Below, in pieces: positions 35,606 to 43,514 of a stretch of DNA of 64,000 nt. The DNA lies in NCBI RefSeq assembly GCF_014649395.1, contig NZ_BMSY01000010.1, positions 1 through 64,000 of the forward strand, given 5' to 3'. The stretch's first letter is position 1, and the number at the start of each line of letters is the position of its first letter. Origin of the DNA: Streptomyces aureoverticillatus. GTDB lineage: Bacteria; Actinomycetota; Actinomycetes; Streptomycetales; Streptomycetaceae. The position numbers and the translations under genes were made by a program. A model generated the notes under the pieces. It saw only the letters and a list, made by a program, of their open reading frames with translations. It did not search any database and was not told the origin of the DNA.

Positions 35606-36382
35606 GTGACTGAGCGTGCAGACGGGACCGACCGCCGCCGAGTGATGCGTACGTCGGCGGGCCTGGCCCTCGCGGCCGCACTCACCGCAGGCTGCGGCAC
35701 GACGCGGGACCGCGACGAGTCCCGGCCCACCGGATCGCCGCCGCACCCCGGCCCCGCCCCCGGCCCCCGCGGCTTCCCCGGACTGCCCGTCCAGATCGCC
35801 CGGGGCCCCCGCGGCCGCCCCGAGGTCGCCCTCACCTTCCACGGCCAGGGCGACCCCAGGACCGCCCACGCCCTGCTCGCCGAGGCCGAACGCGCGGGCG
35901 CCCGCGTGACCGTGCTCGCCGTCGGCAGCTGGCTCGACGCCCACCCCCGCATGGCCCGGCGCGTCCTCGACGGCGGCCACGACCTCGGCAACCACACCCT
36001 GAACCACCGCGACATCAACGCACTGCCCGAGCGGGCGGCGTACGCGGAGATCACCGGCTGCGCGGACCGGCTCCGCCGCCTCACCGGCGGCATCGGCAAC
36101 TGGTTCCGGCCCTCCCGCGCCCGGCGGGCGAGCCCCCTCGTCGAACGCCTCGCGCGCCGCGCCGGCTACCCGCACGTCCTGTCGTACGACGTCGACTCCC
36201 TGGACTTCACCTCGCCAGGCGGCCCGGCCGTCACCCGCACCGTCGCCGCCGAGGCCCGCGCGGGCTCCGTGGTGAGCCTGCACTTCGGGTACGCGGACAC
36301 GGTCGCCGCGCTCCCCGCCGTCCTCGAAGACCTCCACCGCCGCGGCCTGCGCGCGGTCACGACCACGGAGCTGCTGACCTGA
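35606..36382 (+). CDS. Polysaccharide deacetylase-like (NodB) lipoprotein with altered motif 1
   Basis: A 258-residue exported protein. The signal sequence ends in lipobox LTAGC (about residue 29) and a Pro/Gly-rich linker follows. The NodB fold starts at PEVALTFHGQGDPRTAHALL. Motif 1 of active enzymes is TFDDGP; here it reads TFHGQGD, so the catalytic Asp is missing. The metal His pair of motif 2 is kept (GNHTLNH). Later strands (WFRPSRARRAS, SYDVDSLDFT, GSVVSLHFG) are present. It is probably inactive or altered. GTG at 35606 is favoured over ATG at 35597 by the -10 spacing. The next gene starts inside its stop (TGATG). Confidence 0.85.
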   Translation: MTERADGTDRRRVMRTSAGLALAAALTAGCGTTRDRDESRPTGSPPHPGPAPGPRGFPGLPVQIARGPRGRPEVALTFHGQGDPRTAHALLAEAERAGARVTVLAVGSWLDAHPRMARRVLDGGHDLGNHTLNHRDINALPERAAYAEITGCADRLRRLTGGIGNWFRPSRARRASPLVERLARRAGYPHVLSYDVDSLDFTSPGGPAVTRTVAAEARAGSVVSLHFGYADTVAALPAVLEDLHRRGLRAVTTTELLT

Positions 36383-37593
36383 TGCCCACCTGTACCCGCA
36401 CCCGCGTGAACCTCTCCCTGACCAGGCGCACCGGCATGGTCCTCGCCGCCGGGGCCGCCGTCGCCGCCGCGCTCGCCGGCTGCGGCACCGAGCAGGGCGA
36501 CCGCCAGAACAAGGCCCTGACCACCAAGGTCCCGCCGGAGCCCGCCAAACCGAAGGCGGTGCACGGGCTGCCCGGCATGCCACCCGTCCTCGACCCCAAG
36601 GACGTCTACGCCGCCGACCGCCCCAACAAACTCTCCCCGGTGGTCAAGGACTTCCCCTCCCGCGTCTACGTCCCCAACACCAACTCCAACACGGTGTCGG
36701 TCATCGACCCCAAGACGTACGAAATCGTCGACACGATCAAGGTCGGTGTCCAGCCCCAGCACGTCGTGCCCTCCTGGGACATGAAGACGCTCTGGGTCAA
36801 CAACAACCGCGGCCACACGCTCACGCCCATCGACCCGAAGACCGGCAAGGCGGGCAAGCCGGTCGAGGTGCACGACCCGTACAACCTCTACTTCACGCCC
36901 AACGGCAAGTACGCCGTCGTGATGGCCTCGATGGACCGCGAGCTGGTCTTCCGCGACCCGCACACCATGAAGCGCCTCAAGACCGAGCCGGTGAGCTGCT
37001 ACGGCGTCAACCACGCCGACTTCTCCCTCGACGGCCGCTACTTCATCGTGTCCTGCGAGTTCTCCGGCGAACTCCTCAAGGTCGACACCGAGAAGATGAA
37101 GGTCGTCGGCCAGCAGAAGCTGCCCTTCAAGGGCGCCATGCCGCAGGACGTCAAGATGTCCCCGGACGGCAAGCGGTTCTACGTCGCCGACATGATGGCC
37201 GACGGCATGTGGGTCCTGGACGGCGACACCTTCTCCAAGCCCAAGCTGCTGCCCACCGGCAAGGGCTGCCACGGTCTGTACGTCAGCCGGGACTCGCGCG
37301 AGATGTACGTCTCCAACCGCGGCGAGGGCTCCGTCTCGGTCTTCGACTTCACCCGCGACAAGCTCACCAAGAAGTGGCACCTGCCCGACGGCGGCAGCCC
37401 CGACATGGGCGGCGTCTCCGCGGACGGCAAGATCCTCTGGCTCTCCGGCCGCTACGACTCCGAGGTGTACGCCATCGACACCCGCACCGGCGTCCAGCTC
37501 GCCCGCATCCCGGTGGGCGGCGGCCCGCACGGCCTGGCGGTGTACCCGCAGCCCGGACGCTACTCGCTGGGGCACACGGGCGTCTTCCGCTGA
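36382..37593 (+). CDS. YVTN-type beta-propeller lipoprotein
   Basis: A 403-residue exported protein. A TRR-containing signal ends in lipobox LAGC (about residue 34). The rest is a seven-bladed-like propeller with typical repeats: RVYVPNTNSNTVSVIDPKTYEIVDTI, TLWVNNNRGHTLTPIDPKTG, RFYVADMMADGMWVLDG, EMYVSNRGEGSVSVFD and EVYAIDTRTGVQLARIPVGGGPHGL. It is translationally coupled to the NodB-like lipoprotein through TGATG, so the two probably work together at the membrane outer face, possibly in glycan or cell-wall binding. No enzymatic motif is seen. Confidence 0.9.
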   Translation: MPTCTRTRVNLSLTRRTGMVLAAGAAVAAALAGCGTEQGDRQNKALTTKVPPEPAKPKAVHGLPGMPPVLDPKDVYAADRPNKLSPVVKDFPSRVYVPNTNSNTVSVIDPKTYEIVDTIKVGVQPQHVVPSWDMKTLWVNNNRGHTLTPIDPKTGKAGKPVEVHDPYNLYFTPNGKYAVVMASMDRELVFRDPHTMKRLKTEPVSCYGVNHADFSLDGRYFIVSCEFSGELLKVDTEKMKVVGQQKLPFKGAMPQDVKMSPDGKRFYVADMMADGMWVLDGDTFSKPKLLPTGKGCHGLYVSRDSREMYVSNRGEGSVSVFDFTRDKLTKKWHLPDGGSPDMGGVSADGKILWLSGRYDSEVYAIDTRTGVQLARIPVGGGPHGLAVYPQPGRYSLGHTGVFR

Positions 37594-37711
37594 CCCGGAA
37601 CGTACCGAACGCCCCGTGTCCGCTGGCCAAGGCCCTACTCCGTGCAACCGCCTCCGGGACCGGCCGTTAATCTGACCCCCGTCAGTACTGCACAAAGAAG
37701 GGGCGGACCCG

Positions 37712-37924
37712 GTGGCGGACATCGAAGAGGCACGGAAGGCGTTCGATCGGTTCGACGCGGACGGCGACGGATTCATCACGGCCGCGGAGTACAAGACGGC
37801 CATGGCGCAGATGGGGGACTGGAACGTCACCGAGTCGGTCGCCGAGGCCATCATCAAGTCCAAGGACGCGGACGGCGACAAGCTGCTCTCCTTCGACGAG
37901 TTCTGGGCGAGCCTGAGCAAGTAG
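37712..37924 (+). CDS. Small two-EF-hand calcium-binding protein
   Basis: A 70-residue protein with two EF-hand loops, DADGDGFITAAE (about 14-25) and DADGDKLLSFDE (about 52-63), both with Asp/Glu at the coordinating positions 1, 3, 5 and 12. It matches the size and layout of the Streptomyces Cab family, implicated in Ca2+ effects on development. The start is GTG after AAGAAGGGGCGG. A TAATCT hexamer at about 37667-37672 is a likely -10. No signal peptide is present. It ends next to a hairpin repeat. Confidence 0.9.
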   Translation: MADIEEARKAFDRFDADGDGFITAAEYKTAMAQMGDWNVTESVAEAIIKSKDADGDKLLSFDEFWASLSK

Positions 37925-37942
37925 GTCCAGAGCGAGCATCGA

Positions 37943-38005
37943 ACGCCGGACGGGCTGGAAAGACCCAGCCCGTCCGGCGTTTGAGGACGAGCCGCGAAGC
38001 GGCGA
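37943..38005. repeat. Dispersed REP-like element, copy C, as a 16-bp inverted pair (bidirectional terminator)
   Basis: ACGCCGGACGGGCTGG (37943-37958) and CCAGCCCGTCCGGCGT (37965-37980) form a perfect 16-bp stem, followed by TTGAGGACGAGCCGCGAAGCGGCG. It lies exactly between the convergent EF-hand and ABC ATPase genes, the latter's stop codon abutting the repeat. Confidence 0.8.
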
Positions 38006-38860
38006 CTAGGCGCCCCGCGCGCTCCACCGCCCGCCGTCCCGCCCCACCCGCACGGAATGGTCGAGGCACGCGCTGACCAGCGGTGTGGTCACCACGTCCC
38101 CCACCGCCCCCGAGGCCACCACGCGCCCACCCCGCAGCAGCACCGCGTGCGACGTGCCCACGGGCAACTCCTCGAGGTGATGGGTCACCAGCACGGTGGC
38201 GAGCCGAGGGTGCGCGGCGCGCAGCGCGTCGAGACTTTCCAGGAGCCGCTCGCGGCCCGGCAGATCGAGCCCGGTGGCGGGCTCGTCGAGGAGCAGCAGC
38301 CGCGGCTGTGGCATCAGCGCCCGCGCGATCAGCGTCCGGCCGCGCTCGCCCTGCGACAGCGTGGGCCAGCGGGCGTCGGCGCGCGCGGTCAGTCCCATGG
38401 TCGTGATCAGGTGCTCGGCCCGCTCGCGCTGTGCCGCGGTCGGCTGCCGGTGCGGCACCCGCGCCACGCTGTTGGTCAGCCCGGTGAGCACGACCTCGCG
38501 CACCGGCAGGGGCGAGCGGAGGGGGTGGCGGGGGTCGACATGCCCCAGGTACGCGCGCAGTTCCCGCAGGTCGACGGTGCCCAGGCGACGGCCGAGCACC
38601 TCCACTGTGCCGTGCGTGGGGTGGGTGAGCGCGCCGAGCAGACCCAGCAGCGTCGACTTGCCCGCCCCGTTGGCCCCGAGCAGCGCCCAGTGCTCGCCGG
38701 GCCGGACGGCGAGCGAGACGTCGTCGAGGATGCGGCGGCCGTCACGGACGACGGTGACGGAGTCGGCTCGGAGGACGGGGGCGGTGGAGTCGGCGTCGGC
38801 CCGCGGGGCGGGGGCGGGTGTGTCCGCCGCGTGGGGTGCGGGTGTCGCGTGGGTCGTCAC
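38006..38860 (-). CDS. Single ABC transporter ATP-binding protein overlapping leuA
   Basis: A 284-residue ATPase with Walker A GANGAGKST, signature LSQGERGR (variant of LSGGQ), Walker B LLLLDEPATGLD and H-loop VTHHLEELP. The first 30 residues are Ala/Pro/Thr-rich. No permease gene adjoins, so it may serve an unlinked transporter or be an ABC protein of the YlmA/ModF-like kind with no membrane partner. The GTG start overlaps the leuA stop (GTGA), so translation should be coupled to leuA. The stop lies against a REP-like hairpin. Confidence 0.88.
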   Translation of the reverse strand: MTTHATPAPHAADTPAPAPRADADSTAPVLRADSVTVVRDGRRILDDVSLAVRPGEHWALLGANGAGKSTLLGLLGALTHPTHGTVEVLGRRLGTVDLRELRAYLGHVDPRHPLRSPLPVREVVLTGLTNSVARVPHRQPTAAQRERAEHLITTMGLTARADARWPTLSQGERGRTLIARALMPQPRLLLLDEPATGLDLPGRERLLESLDALRAAHPRLATVLVTHHLEELPVGTSHAVLLRGGRVVASGAVGDVVTTPLVSACLDHSVRVGRDGGRWSARGA

Positions 38861-40608
38861 CCCGCCGCCCCCGCCCGGTTCACCGCGGACACGACGGCCT
38901 GCACCGACGCCGTGAGCAGGGAGGTGTCGACACCCGCACCCCAGACCGTGACTCCCTCGCCCCCGCCGACCCGGCACCGCGCGTACGCCGCCGCCTCGCT
39001 CGTGCCGCCCGAGGTGACCGCGTGCTCGCTGTAGTCCAGGATGTCCACGGCGACCCCGGCGGCCGCGAGGGCGTCGACGAAGGCGGACAGCGGTCCGTTG
39101 CCGAAGCCCTCGAAGTCCCCCGCTCTGTCGCCCACTTGGAGCGTGCAGACACAGCGGTGCGCGCCGTCCGGCGCGGTGTCCGCGGTCCAGGACAGCAGGG
39201 CGAGACCGCCGCCCGAGCCCGGCCTGCCCGGCGCCAGATACGCCGTACGGAACAGCTCGTACAGCTCGTCCGGGCTCGCCTCGCGGCCGCTGTCGTCGGT
39301 GGCCTCCTGCACCGCCCGGGAGAAGTCGGCGCGCAGCTCGGCGGGCAGGTCGAGCCCGTGGTGCGTGCGCAGCAGATACGCCGTTCCGCCCTTGCCGGAC
39401 TGGGAGTTGACGCGGATCACGGCCTCGTACGAACGCCCGATGTCGGCCGGGTCCAGCGGCAGGTACGGCACGCTCCAGGGCGCCTCGCCCGGCTCGACGC
39501 CCAGCTCGGCGGCCTGCTTGGCGTGGTGGGCCAGGCCCTTGGCGATGGCGTCCTGGTGGGTGCCGGAGAACGCGGTGTGCACGAGGTCGCCCGCGTACGG
39601 GTGGCGCGGGTGCACCGGCAGCCGGTTGCAGTGCTCGACGACCTCGCGGACCGCGTCGATGTCGGAGAAGTCCAGCATCGGGTCGACGCCCTGCGCGTAC
39701 AGGTTCAGGGCGAGCGTCACCAGGTCGACGTTGCCCGTGCGCTCGCCGTTGCCGAACAGGCAGCCCTCGACGCGCTGCGCGCCCGCGAGCACCGCGAGTT
39801 CGGCGCAGGCGACGCCGGTGCCGCGGTCGTTGTGCGGGTGCACGGACAGGATGACGGAGTCGCGGCGGGCCAGGTTCCGGTGCATGTACTCGATCTGGTC
39901 GGCGTACACGTTCGGCGTGGCGATCTCGACGGTCGCCGGCAGGTTGTGCGTCACCGGGCGGTCCGGGCTCGCGTCCCACAACTCGGTGAGCCCGTCGCAG
40001 AGTTCGAGGACGAAGTCGGGCTCGGTGACGTTGAAGGTCTCGGGCGCGAACTGGAACCGGATGTGGGACTCGGGGCGGGCGTCGGCGAGCCGGGCCATGT
40101 GCGCGGCGGCCGCCTCGACGGTGGCGCGCACGGCGGCCCGGTCGCGGCCGAGCACGACGTCGCGCCACACCGGCGAGGTCGGAATGTACAGGTGCACCAC
40201 CGCGCGCGGCAGGCCGTCGATCGACTCGAAGGTGCGGTCGATCAGGTCGGGCCGGGCCGGGGTGAACACGACGGGCGTGACGTCGTCCGGCACGGCGCCG
40301 GAGCGGACCAGGTCGACGAGGTGGCGTACGAAGTCGAAGTCCGTGCGGCTCGCCGAGGGGTAGCCGACCTCGATCTCCTTGAAGCCCATGGACACCAGCA
40401 GGTCGAAGAAGCGTCGCTTGCGCGCGGTGTCCATCGGCTCGGCGAGGGCCTGATTGCCGTCGCGCAGGTCGACGGGGACCCAGAGCGGGGCGCGCTCCAT
40501 CCGCGCTGAGGGCCAACTCCGGTCAGTGGCAAGGACGTTGACCCGGTCTTCGTAGGGCCGGTAGCGGTGGAAGGGCATCGTGCTGGGGCGCTGCGGGTTC
40601 CAGATCAT
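38857..40608 (-). CDS. leuA: 2-isopropylmalate synthase
   Basis: A 583-residue enzyme that condenses acetyl-CoA with 2-oxoisovalerate, the first committed step of leucine synthesis. The TIM barrel has WVPVDLRDGNQAL, HNLPATVEIATPNVYADQ, the metal His pair in SVHPHNDRGTG and GCLFGNGERTGNVDLVTL. The C-terminal LeuA allosteric domain (VCTLQVGDRAGDFEGFGNGPLSAFVDAL) for leucine feedback is intact. The ATG at 40608 begins MIWNPQRPS and lies 7 nt after TAGGCT, so the mRNA is probably leaderless; this argues against a classical leader-peptide attenuator. It diverges from a GntR regulator. Confidence 0.96.
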   Translation of the reverse strand: MIWNPQRPSTMPFHRYRPYEDRVNVLATDRSWPSARMERAPLWVPVDLRDGNQALAEPMDTARKRRFFDLLVSMGFKEIEVGYPSASRTDFDFVRHLVDLVRSGAVPDDVTPVVFTPARPDLIDRTFESIDGLPRAVVHLYIPTSPVWRDVVLGRDRAAVRATVEAAAAHMARLADARPESHIRFQFAPETFNVTEPDFVLELCDGLTELWDASPDRPVTHNLPATVEIATPNVYADQIEYMHRNLARRDSVILSVHPHNDRGTGVACAELAVLAGAQRVEGCLFGNGERTGNVDLVTLALNLYAQGVDPMLDFSDIDAVREVVEHCNRLPVHPRHPYAGDLVHTAFSGTHQDAIAKGLAHHAKQAAELGVEPGEAPWSVPYLPLDPADIGRSYEAVIRVNSQSGKGGTAYLLRTHHGLDLPAELRADFSRAVQEATDDSGREASPDELYELFRTAYLAPGRPGSGGGLALLSWTADTAPDGAHRCVCTLQVGDRAGDFEGFGNGPLSAFVDALAAAGVAVDILDYSEHAVTSGGTSEAAAYARCRVGGGEGVTVWGAGVDTSLLTASVQAVVSAVNRAGAAG

Positions 40609-40615
40609 GTACGGC

Positions 40616-40621
40616 AGCCTA
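40616..40621 (-). promoter_or_regulatory. -10 hexamer TAGGCT of a probable leaderless leuA transcript
   Basis: TAGGCT ends exactly 7 nt before the leuA ATG, with no Shine-Dalgarno sequence between. Confidence 0.55.
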
Positions 40622-40642
40622 AGCACACCTCAGGTCCTCAGA

Positions 40643-40753
40643 CAAGTACTCCTCGGGCAAGTACACTCTGCTTACGTCCCCGACGCCCGCGCAGCCGGGG
40701 GCGTACCCGATGCCCGCAGACAGAGACGTACCCCGACGCCCGCAGACAGACAG
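40643..40753 (+). promoter_or_regulatory. leuA/gntR intergenic control region: CAAGTAC direct repeats and a three-unit tandem repeat
   Basis: CAAGTAC occurs at 40643 and 40658 (15-bp period), just upstream of TACACT (40662-40667), a possible -10 for gntR. From 40674 to 40753 there are three degenerate units of about 27 bp, each with CCCGACGCCCGC or CCCGATGCCCGC and two with GCAGACAGA. These may be operator sites or only a small duplication. Confidence 0.4.
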
Positions 40754-40765
40754 GTGACCCCTCGC

Positions 40766-41464
40766 ATGCCGCTCGGCTCCCTCCGCCCCAGCCCCCTGGT
40801 CGAACAGGCCACGGAGCGGCTGCGCGAACAGATCACCGCCGGTCACTGGCCGGTCGGCAGCAAGCTCCCCGGCGAGACGACCCTCGCCAAGGAGCTCGGC
40901 GTCGGCCGCTCCACGGTCCGCGAGGCCCTGCGCGCCCTCGCCGGGGCGGGCCTGGTGCAGGCACGGCAGGGCGCCGGGGTCTTCGTCACCGCCACGGAAC
41001 CGGCCGAGGACTGGCCGGCCCGGCTGCGCAGGGCGGCGATCGGCGACGTGTACGAGGTGCGGATGCTGGTCGAGGTGCAGGCGGCGCGGCTCGCGGCGGC
41101 CCGCCGCACCCCCGAGGACGTCCGGGCCATGCACGCCGCGCTCACCGCCCGCAGGGCCGCGGCCCCCGCCGCCGACGCCGCCTTCATCGACGCCGACATC
41201 GCCCTGCACGCCTCCGTCGTGGCCGCCGCGCACAACCCCGTCCTCACCGACCTCTTCGGCGAGTTCGTGCCCGCCCTGCGCGAGGGCCTGGTCGCCCTGC
41301 TCGACCTCATCGACCTCCACCAGGAGGAGTCCGACCACGGCGACGCGGCCCACGAGGCCCTGGTCCTCGCCGTCGAGGCGGGGGACCCGGAGGAGGCCGA
41401 GCGGGTGGCCCTGGCCGAACTGGAGGCGACGTTCGGGAGGTTGACGGGTAGAGGCAGGGCATGA
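40766..41464 (+). CDS. GntR-family regulator, FadR subfamily (FCD domain)
   Basis: A 232-residue regulator. The N-terminal winged helix is typical (LVEQATERLREQITAGHWPVGSKLPGETTLAKELGVGRSTVREALRALAGAGLVQARQGAGVFV). The C-terminal all-helical FCD domain keeps likely metal ligands in FIDADIALHASVV and HGDAAHEALVLAVEAGD. The ATG at 40766 matches the family start; longer frames run into the leuA promoter. It overlaps the beta-lactamase gene by ATGA and diverges from leuA, so it may control either. The ligand is unknown; FCD proteins bind small carboxylic acids. Confidence 0.93.
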   Translation: MPLGSLRPSPLVEQATERLREQITAGHWPVGSKLPGETTLAKELGVGRSTVREALRALAGAGLVQARQGAGVFVTATEPAEDWPARLRRAAIGDVYEVRMLVEVQAARLAAARRTPEDVRAMHAALTARRAAAPAADAAFIDADIALHASVVAAAHNPVLTDLFGEFVPALREGLVALLDLIDLHQEESDHGDAAHEALVLAVEAGDPEEAERVALAELEATFGRLTGRGRA

Positions 41465-42441
41465 CGGTGATCACGAAGCCCCGGACGGCCCTCACGCGGC
41501 GCGGATTCCTGGGAGCGGCCGCCGTGCTGGGGCCGCTGGCCGGCTGCACGCAGGACAAGGAGCCGGAGACGGCCCGGCCCTCCCGCCGGACCAAGCCTCC
41601 TTCTCCCTCTCCCTCTCCCTCTCCCTCTCCCTCGGCGGGCAGGGAGAGCCGACACCCGCAACTGGCCGAGCTGGAGCGGAAGTTCGACGCCCGCCTCGGC
41701 CTGTACGCCCTCGACACCGCCACCGGCGCCACCCTCGCCCACCGCGCCGACGAACGCTTCGCCTTCTGCTCGGCGTTCAAGGCGATCGCGGCGGCGGCGG
41801 TCCTGGACGGCAATCCGATGTCCCACCTGGACGAGCGCGTCAGGTACGGCAAGGGCGACCTGATGAAGCACGCCCCGATCACCTCACGTCACGTCCGCAC
41901 TGGCATGACGATCCGTCAACTCTGCGACGCCGCGGTCCGGTACAGCGACGGCACGGCCGGGAACCTCCTGCTCCGCGACATCGGAGGACCGGACCGGCTG
42001 ACGGCGTACGCGCGCGGGCTCGGCGACAAGGTCACGCGGATGGACCGGTTCGAACCGGCGATCACCGAGGCCACGCCCGGGGACCCGCGCGACACCAGCT
42101 CACCCCGCGCCTTCGGCACCACGTACCGCGAGATCGTGCTCGGCGACGCCCTGCCGAAGCCCCAGCGCGCCTTCCTCCGCGACCTCCTCGAACGCAACGC
42201 CACCGGCGCCGGGGCCAAGCGGATCCGGGCCGGACTGCCGCCCGGCTGGACCGTCGCCGACAAGACCGGCACCGGCGACTACGGCACCCTCAACGACATC
42301 GCCGTCGCCTGGCCCCCGAAGTCCGCGCCCTTGCTGATCGCGATCATGTCCAGCAAGGCGGAGAAGGGCGCCCCGTACGACGAGGCGCTGCTCGCGGAGG
42401 CGGCGGCGTACGTGGCGGCGACGCTGCCCCGGAAACGCTAG
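41461..42441 (+). CDS. Class A beta-lactamase lipoprotein with Tat-type signal
   Basis: A 326-residue exported serine beta-lactamase. The Tat-like signal TRRGFLGAAAVLGPLAGC ends in lipobox Cys29 and is followed by a (Pro-Ser)n linker from a hexanucleotide repeat. Catalytic motifs: Ser104-A-F-Lys107, Ser162-Asp-Gly (SDG in place of SDN), Glu198 in the omega loop (RFEPAITEATPGDPRD) and Lys268-Thr-Gly. The residue matching Asn170 is Thr. The core is complete, so activity is likely but its spectrum is unclear. Translation is coupled to the GntR gene by ATGA. Confidence 0.92.
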   Translation: MTVITKPRTALTRRGFLGAAAVLGPLAGCTQDKEPETARPSRRTKPPSPSPSPSPSPSAGRESRHPQLAELERKFDARLGLYALDTATGATLAHRADERFAFCSAFKAIAAAAVLDGNPMSHLDERVRYGKGDLMKHAPITSRHVRTGMTIRQLCDAAVRYSDGTAGNLLLRDIGGPDRLTAYARGLGDKVTRMDRFEPAITEATPGDPRDTSSPRAFGTTYREIVLGDALPKPQRAFLRDLLERNATGAGAKRIRAGLPPGWTVADKTGTGDYGTLNDIAVAWPPKSAPLLIAIMSSKAEKGAPYDEALLAEAAAYVAATLPRKR

Positions 42442-42453
42442 GGAATCGGGCGG

Positions 42454-43413
42454 CTAGGCGGCCCGACTGCGCCGGTACTGGCCCGGTGGCACCCCGTACG
42501 CCCGCTTGAACGCCTTGGCGAACGCGAACTCCGAGGCGTAGCCGGTGCGTTGGGCGAGGACCCGCAGCGGGGTGTCCTCCTCGCGCAGCAGGCGGCCCGC
42601 CGTCGTCATGCGCCACCACGTCAGGTACGTGAGCGGGGGCGAGCCCACCGACGCGGTGAAACGGCGCGCGAACGGCGCCCGGGACAGGCCGCCGAGGGCG
42701 CCCAGCTCCTCCACCGTCCAGGGGTGCGCGGGGTCGGCGTGCATCGAGCGCAGCGCCGCCGCCACCGCCGGGTCGGCGAGGGCCGCGGACCAGCCCGTGG
42801 GGTGGTCGGTGTCCTGATGCTCGCGCAGCCACCAGGCGCGCAGGATGTAGAGCAGCAGCGTGTCGAGGAGGGCGGAGACGATCGTGTCCGAGCCGGGCTG
42901 TGGGTTCTCCAGCTCGGCGCCGAGCAGCTCCACGGCGGCGCGCACCGAACCGTGCGCGCCGACACGGGCGGGCAGGTGGACGATGTCGGGCAGGTCGGAC
43001 AGGAGCGGGTGGGCGCAGGAGCGGTCGATGCGGTAGGCGCCGCACAGGAGGACGGCGGAGGGGCCCGCGCCGGTGACCGACGCGGGGCGGCGGGGCGGCG
43101 CCTTCGGCCAGGTGCCGTCCGGGTTCAGGCTGAACTGCTCCAGCTCCACGCCGGGCTCGCTCACCAGGGCGTGCCCGAAGCCGTGCGCGAGGAACACCAC
43201 GTCGCCGGGCCCGAGCGCCACGGGCTCCGCGGCCGCCCGCCCGGCGCGGCCGTCGTGATCGGCGATCAGCCAGGCCGAGCCCTGGAGCAGCACATGGAAC
43301 CCGGCCCCCTCGTGCGTCCCGAAGTGCACGCCCCAGGGCGCGTACTTGTCCCGGATCGCCGAGTGCGGCAGCCCCAGCCGCATGGCGGCGATCGCGTCGC
43401 TGAGTACGTCCAT
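42454..43413 (-). CDS. AraC-family transcriptional regulator (cupin-type sensor domain)
   Basis: A 319-residue regulator. The N-terminal cupin-like domain (GVHFGTHEGAGFHVLLQGSAWLI, LGPGDVVFLAHGFGHAL) precedes a two-HTH AraC domain (TVEELGALGGLSRAPFARRFTASVG, PLRVLAQRTGYASEFAFAKAFKRAYGVPPGQYRR). The ATG at 43413 starts MDVLSDAIAAMRLG, the usual family beginning, 6 nt after a TACCGT hexamer. It diverges from a medium-chain oxidoreductase gene with 101 bp between, a common arrangement where the AraC protein controls the oxidoreductase in response to reactive electrophiles or drugs. Confidence 0.93.
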   Translation of the reverse strand: MDVLSDAIAAMRLGLPHSAIRDKYAPWGVHFGTHEGAGFHVLLQGSAWLIADHDGRAGRAAAEPVALGPGDVVFLAHGFGHALVSEPGVELEQFSLNPDGTWPKAPPRRPASVTGAGPSAVLLCGAYRIDRSCAHPLLSDLPDIVHLPARVGAHGSVRAAVELLGAELENPQPGSDTIVSALLDTLLLYILRAWWLREHQDTDHPTGWSAALADPAVAAALRSMHADPAHPWTVEELGALGGLSRAPFARRFTASVGSPPLTYLTWWRMTTAGRLLREEDTPLRVLAQRTGYASEFAFAKAFKRAYGVPPGQYRRSRAA

Positions 43414-43469
43414 GCCCGAACGGTAGCGCGGCCGCCGACCGCCGAGACGCACAGACAAAAAACCGAGCC

Positions 43470-43488
43470 AGACGGACATGTCTCGTCT
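43470..43488. promoter_or_regulatory. Imperfect palindrome in the araC/oxidoreductase divergent promoter
   Basis: AGACG-GACATGTC-T-CGTCT is nearly symmetric and lies about 14 nt upstream of the TAACGT hexamer, overlapping the expected -35 of the oxidoreductase promoter. It is a candidate AraC-protein operator. Confidence 0.45.
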
Positions 43489-43501
43489 CGCAAGCCGTAC
43501 C

Positions 43502-43507
43502 TAACGT
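43502..43507 (+). promoter_or_regulatory. -10 hexamer TAACGT of a probable leaderless oxidoreductase transcript
   Basis: TAACGT ends 7 nt before the ATG at 43515 and no Shine-Dalgarno sequence is present. Confidence 0.55.
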
Positions 43508-43514
43508 TGCGGCC

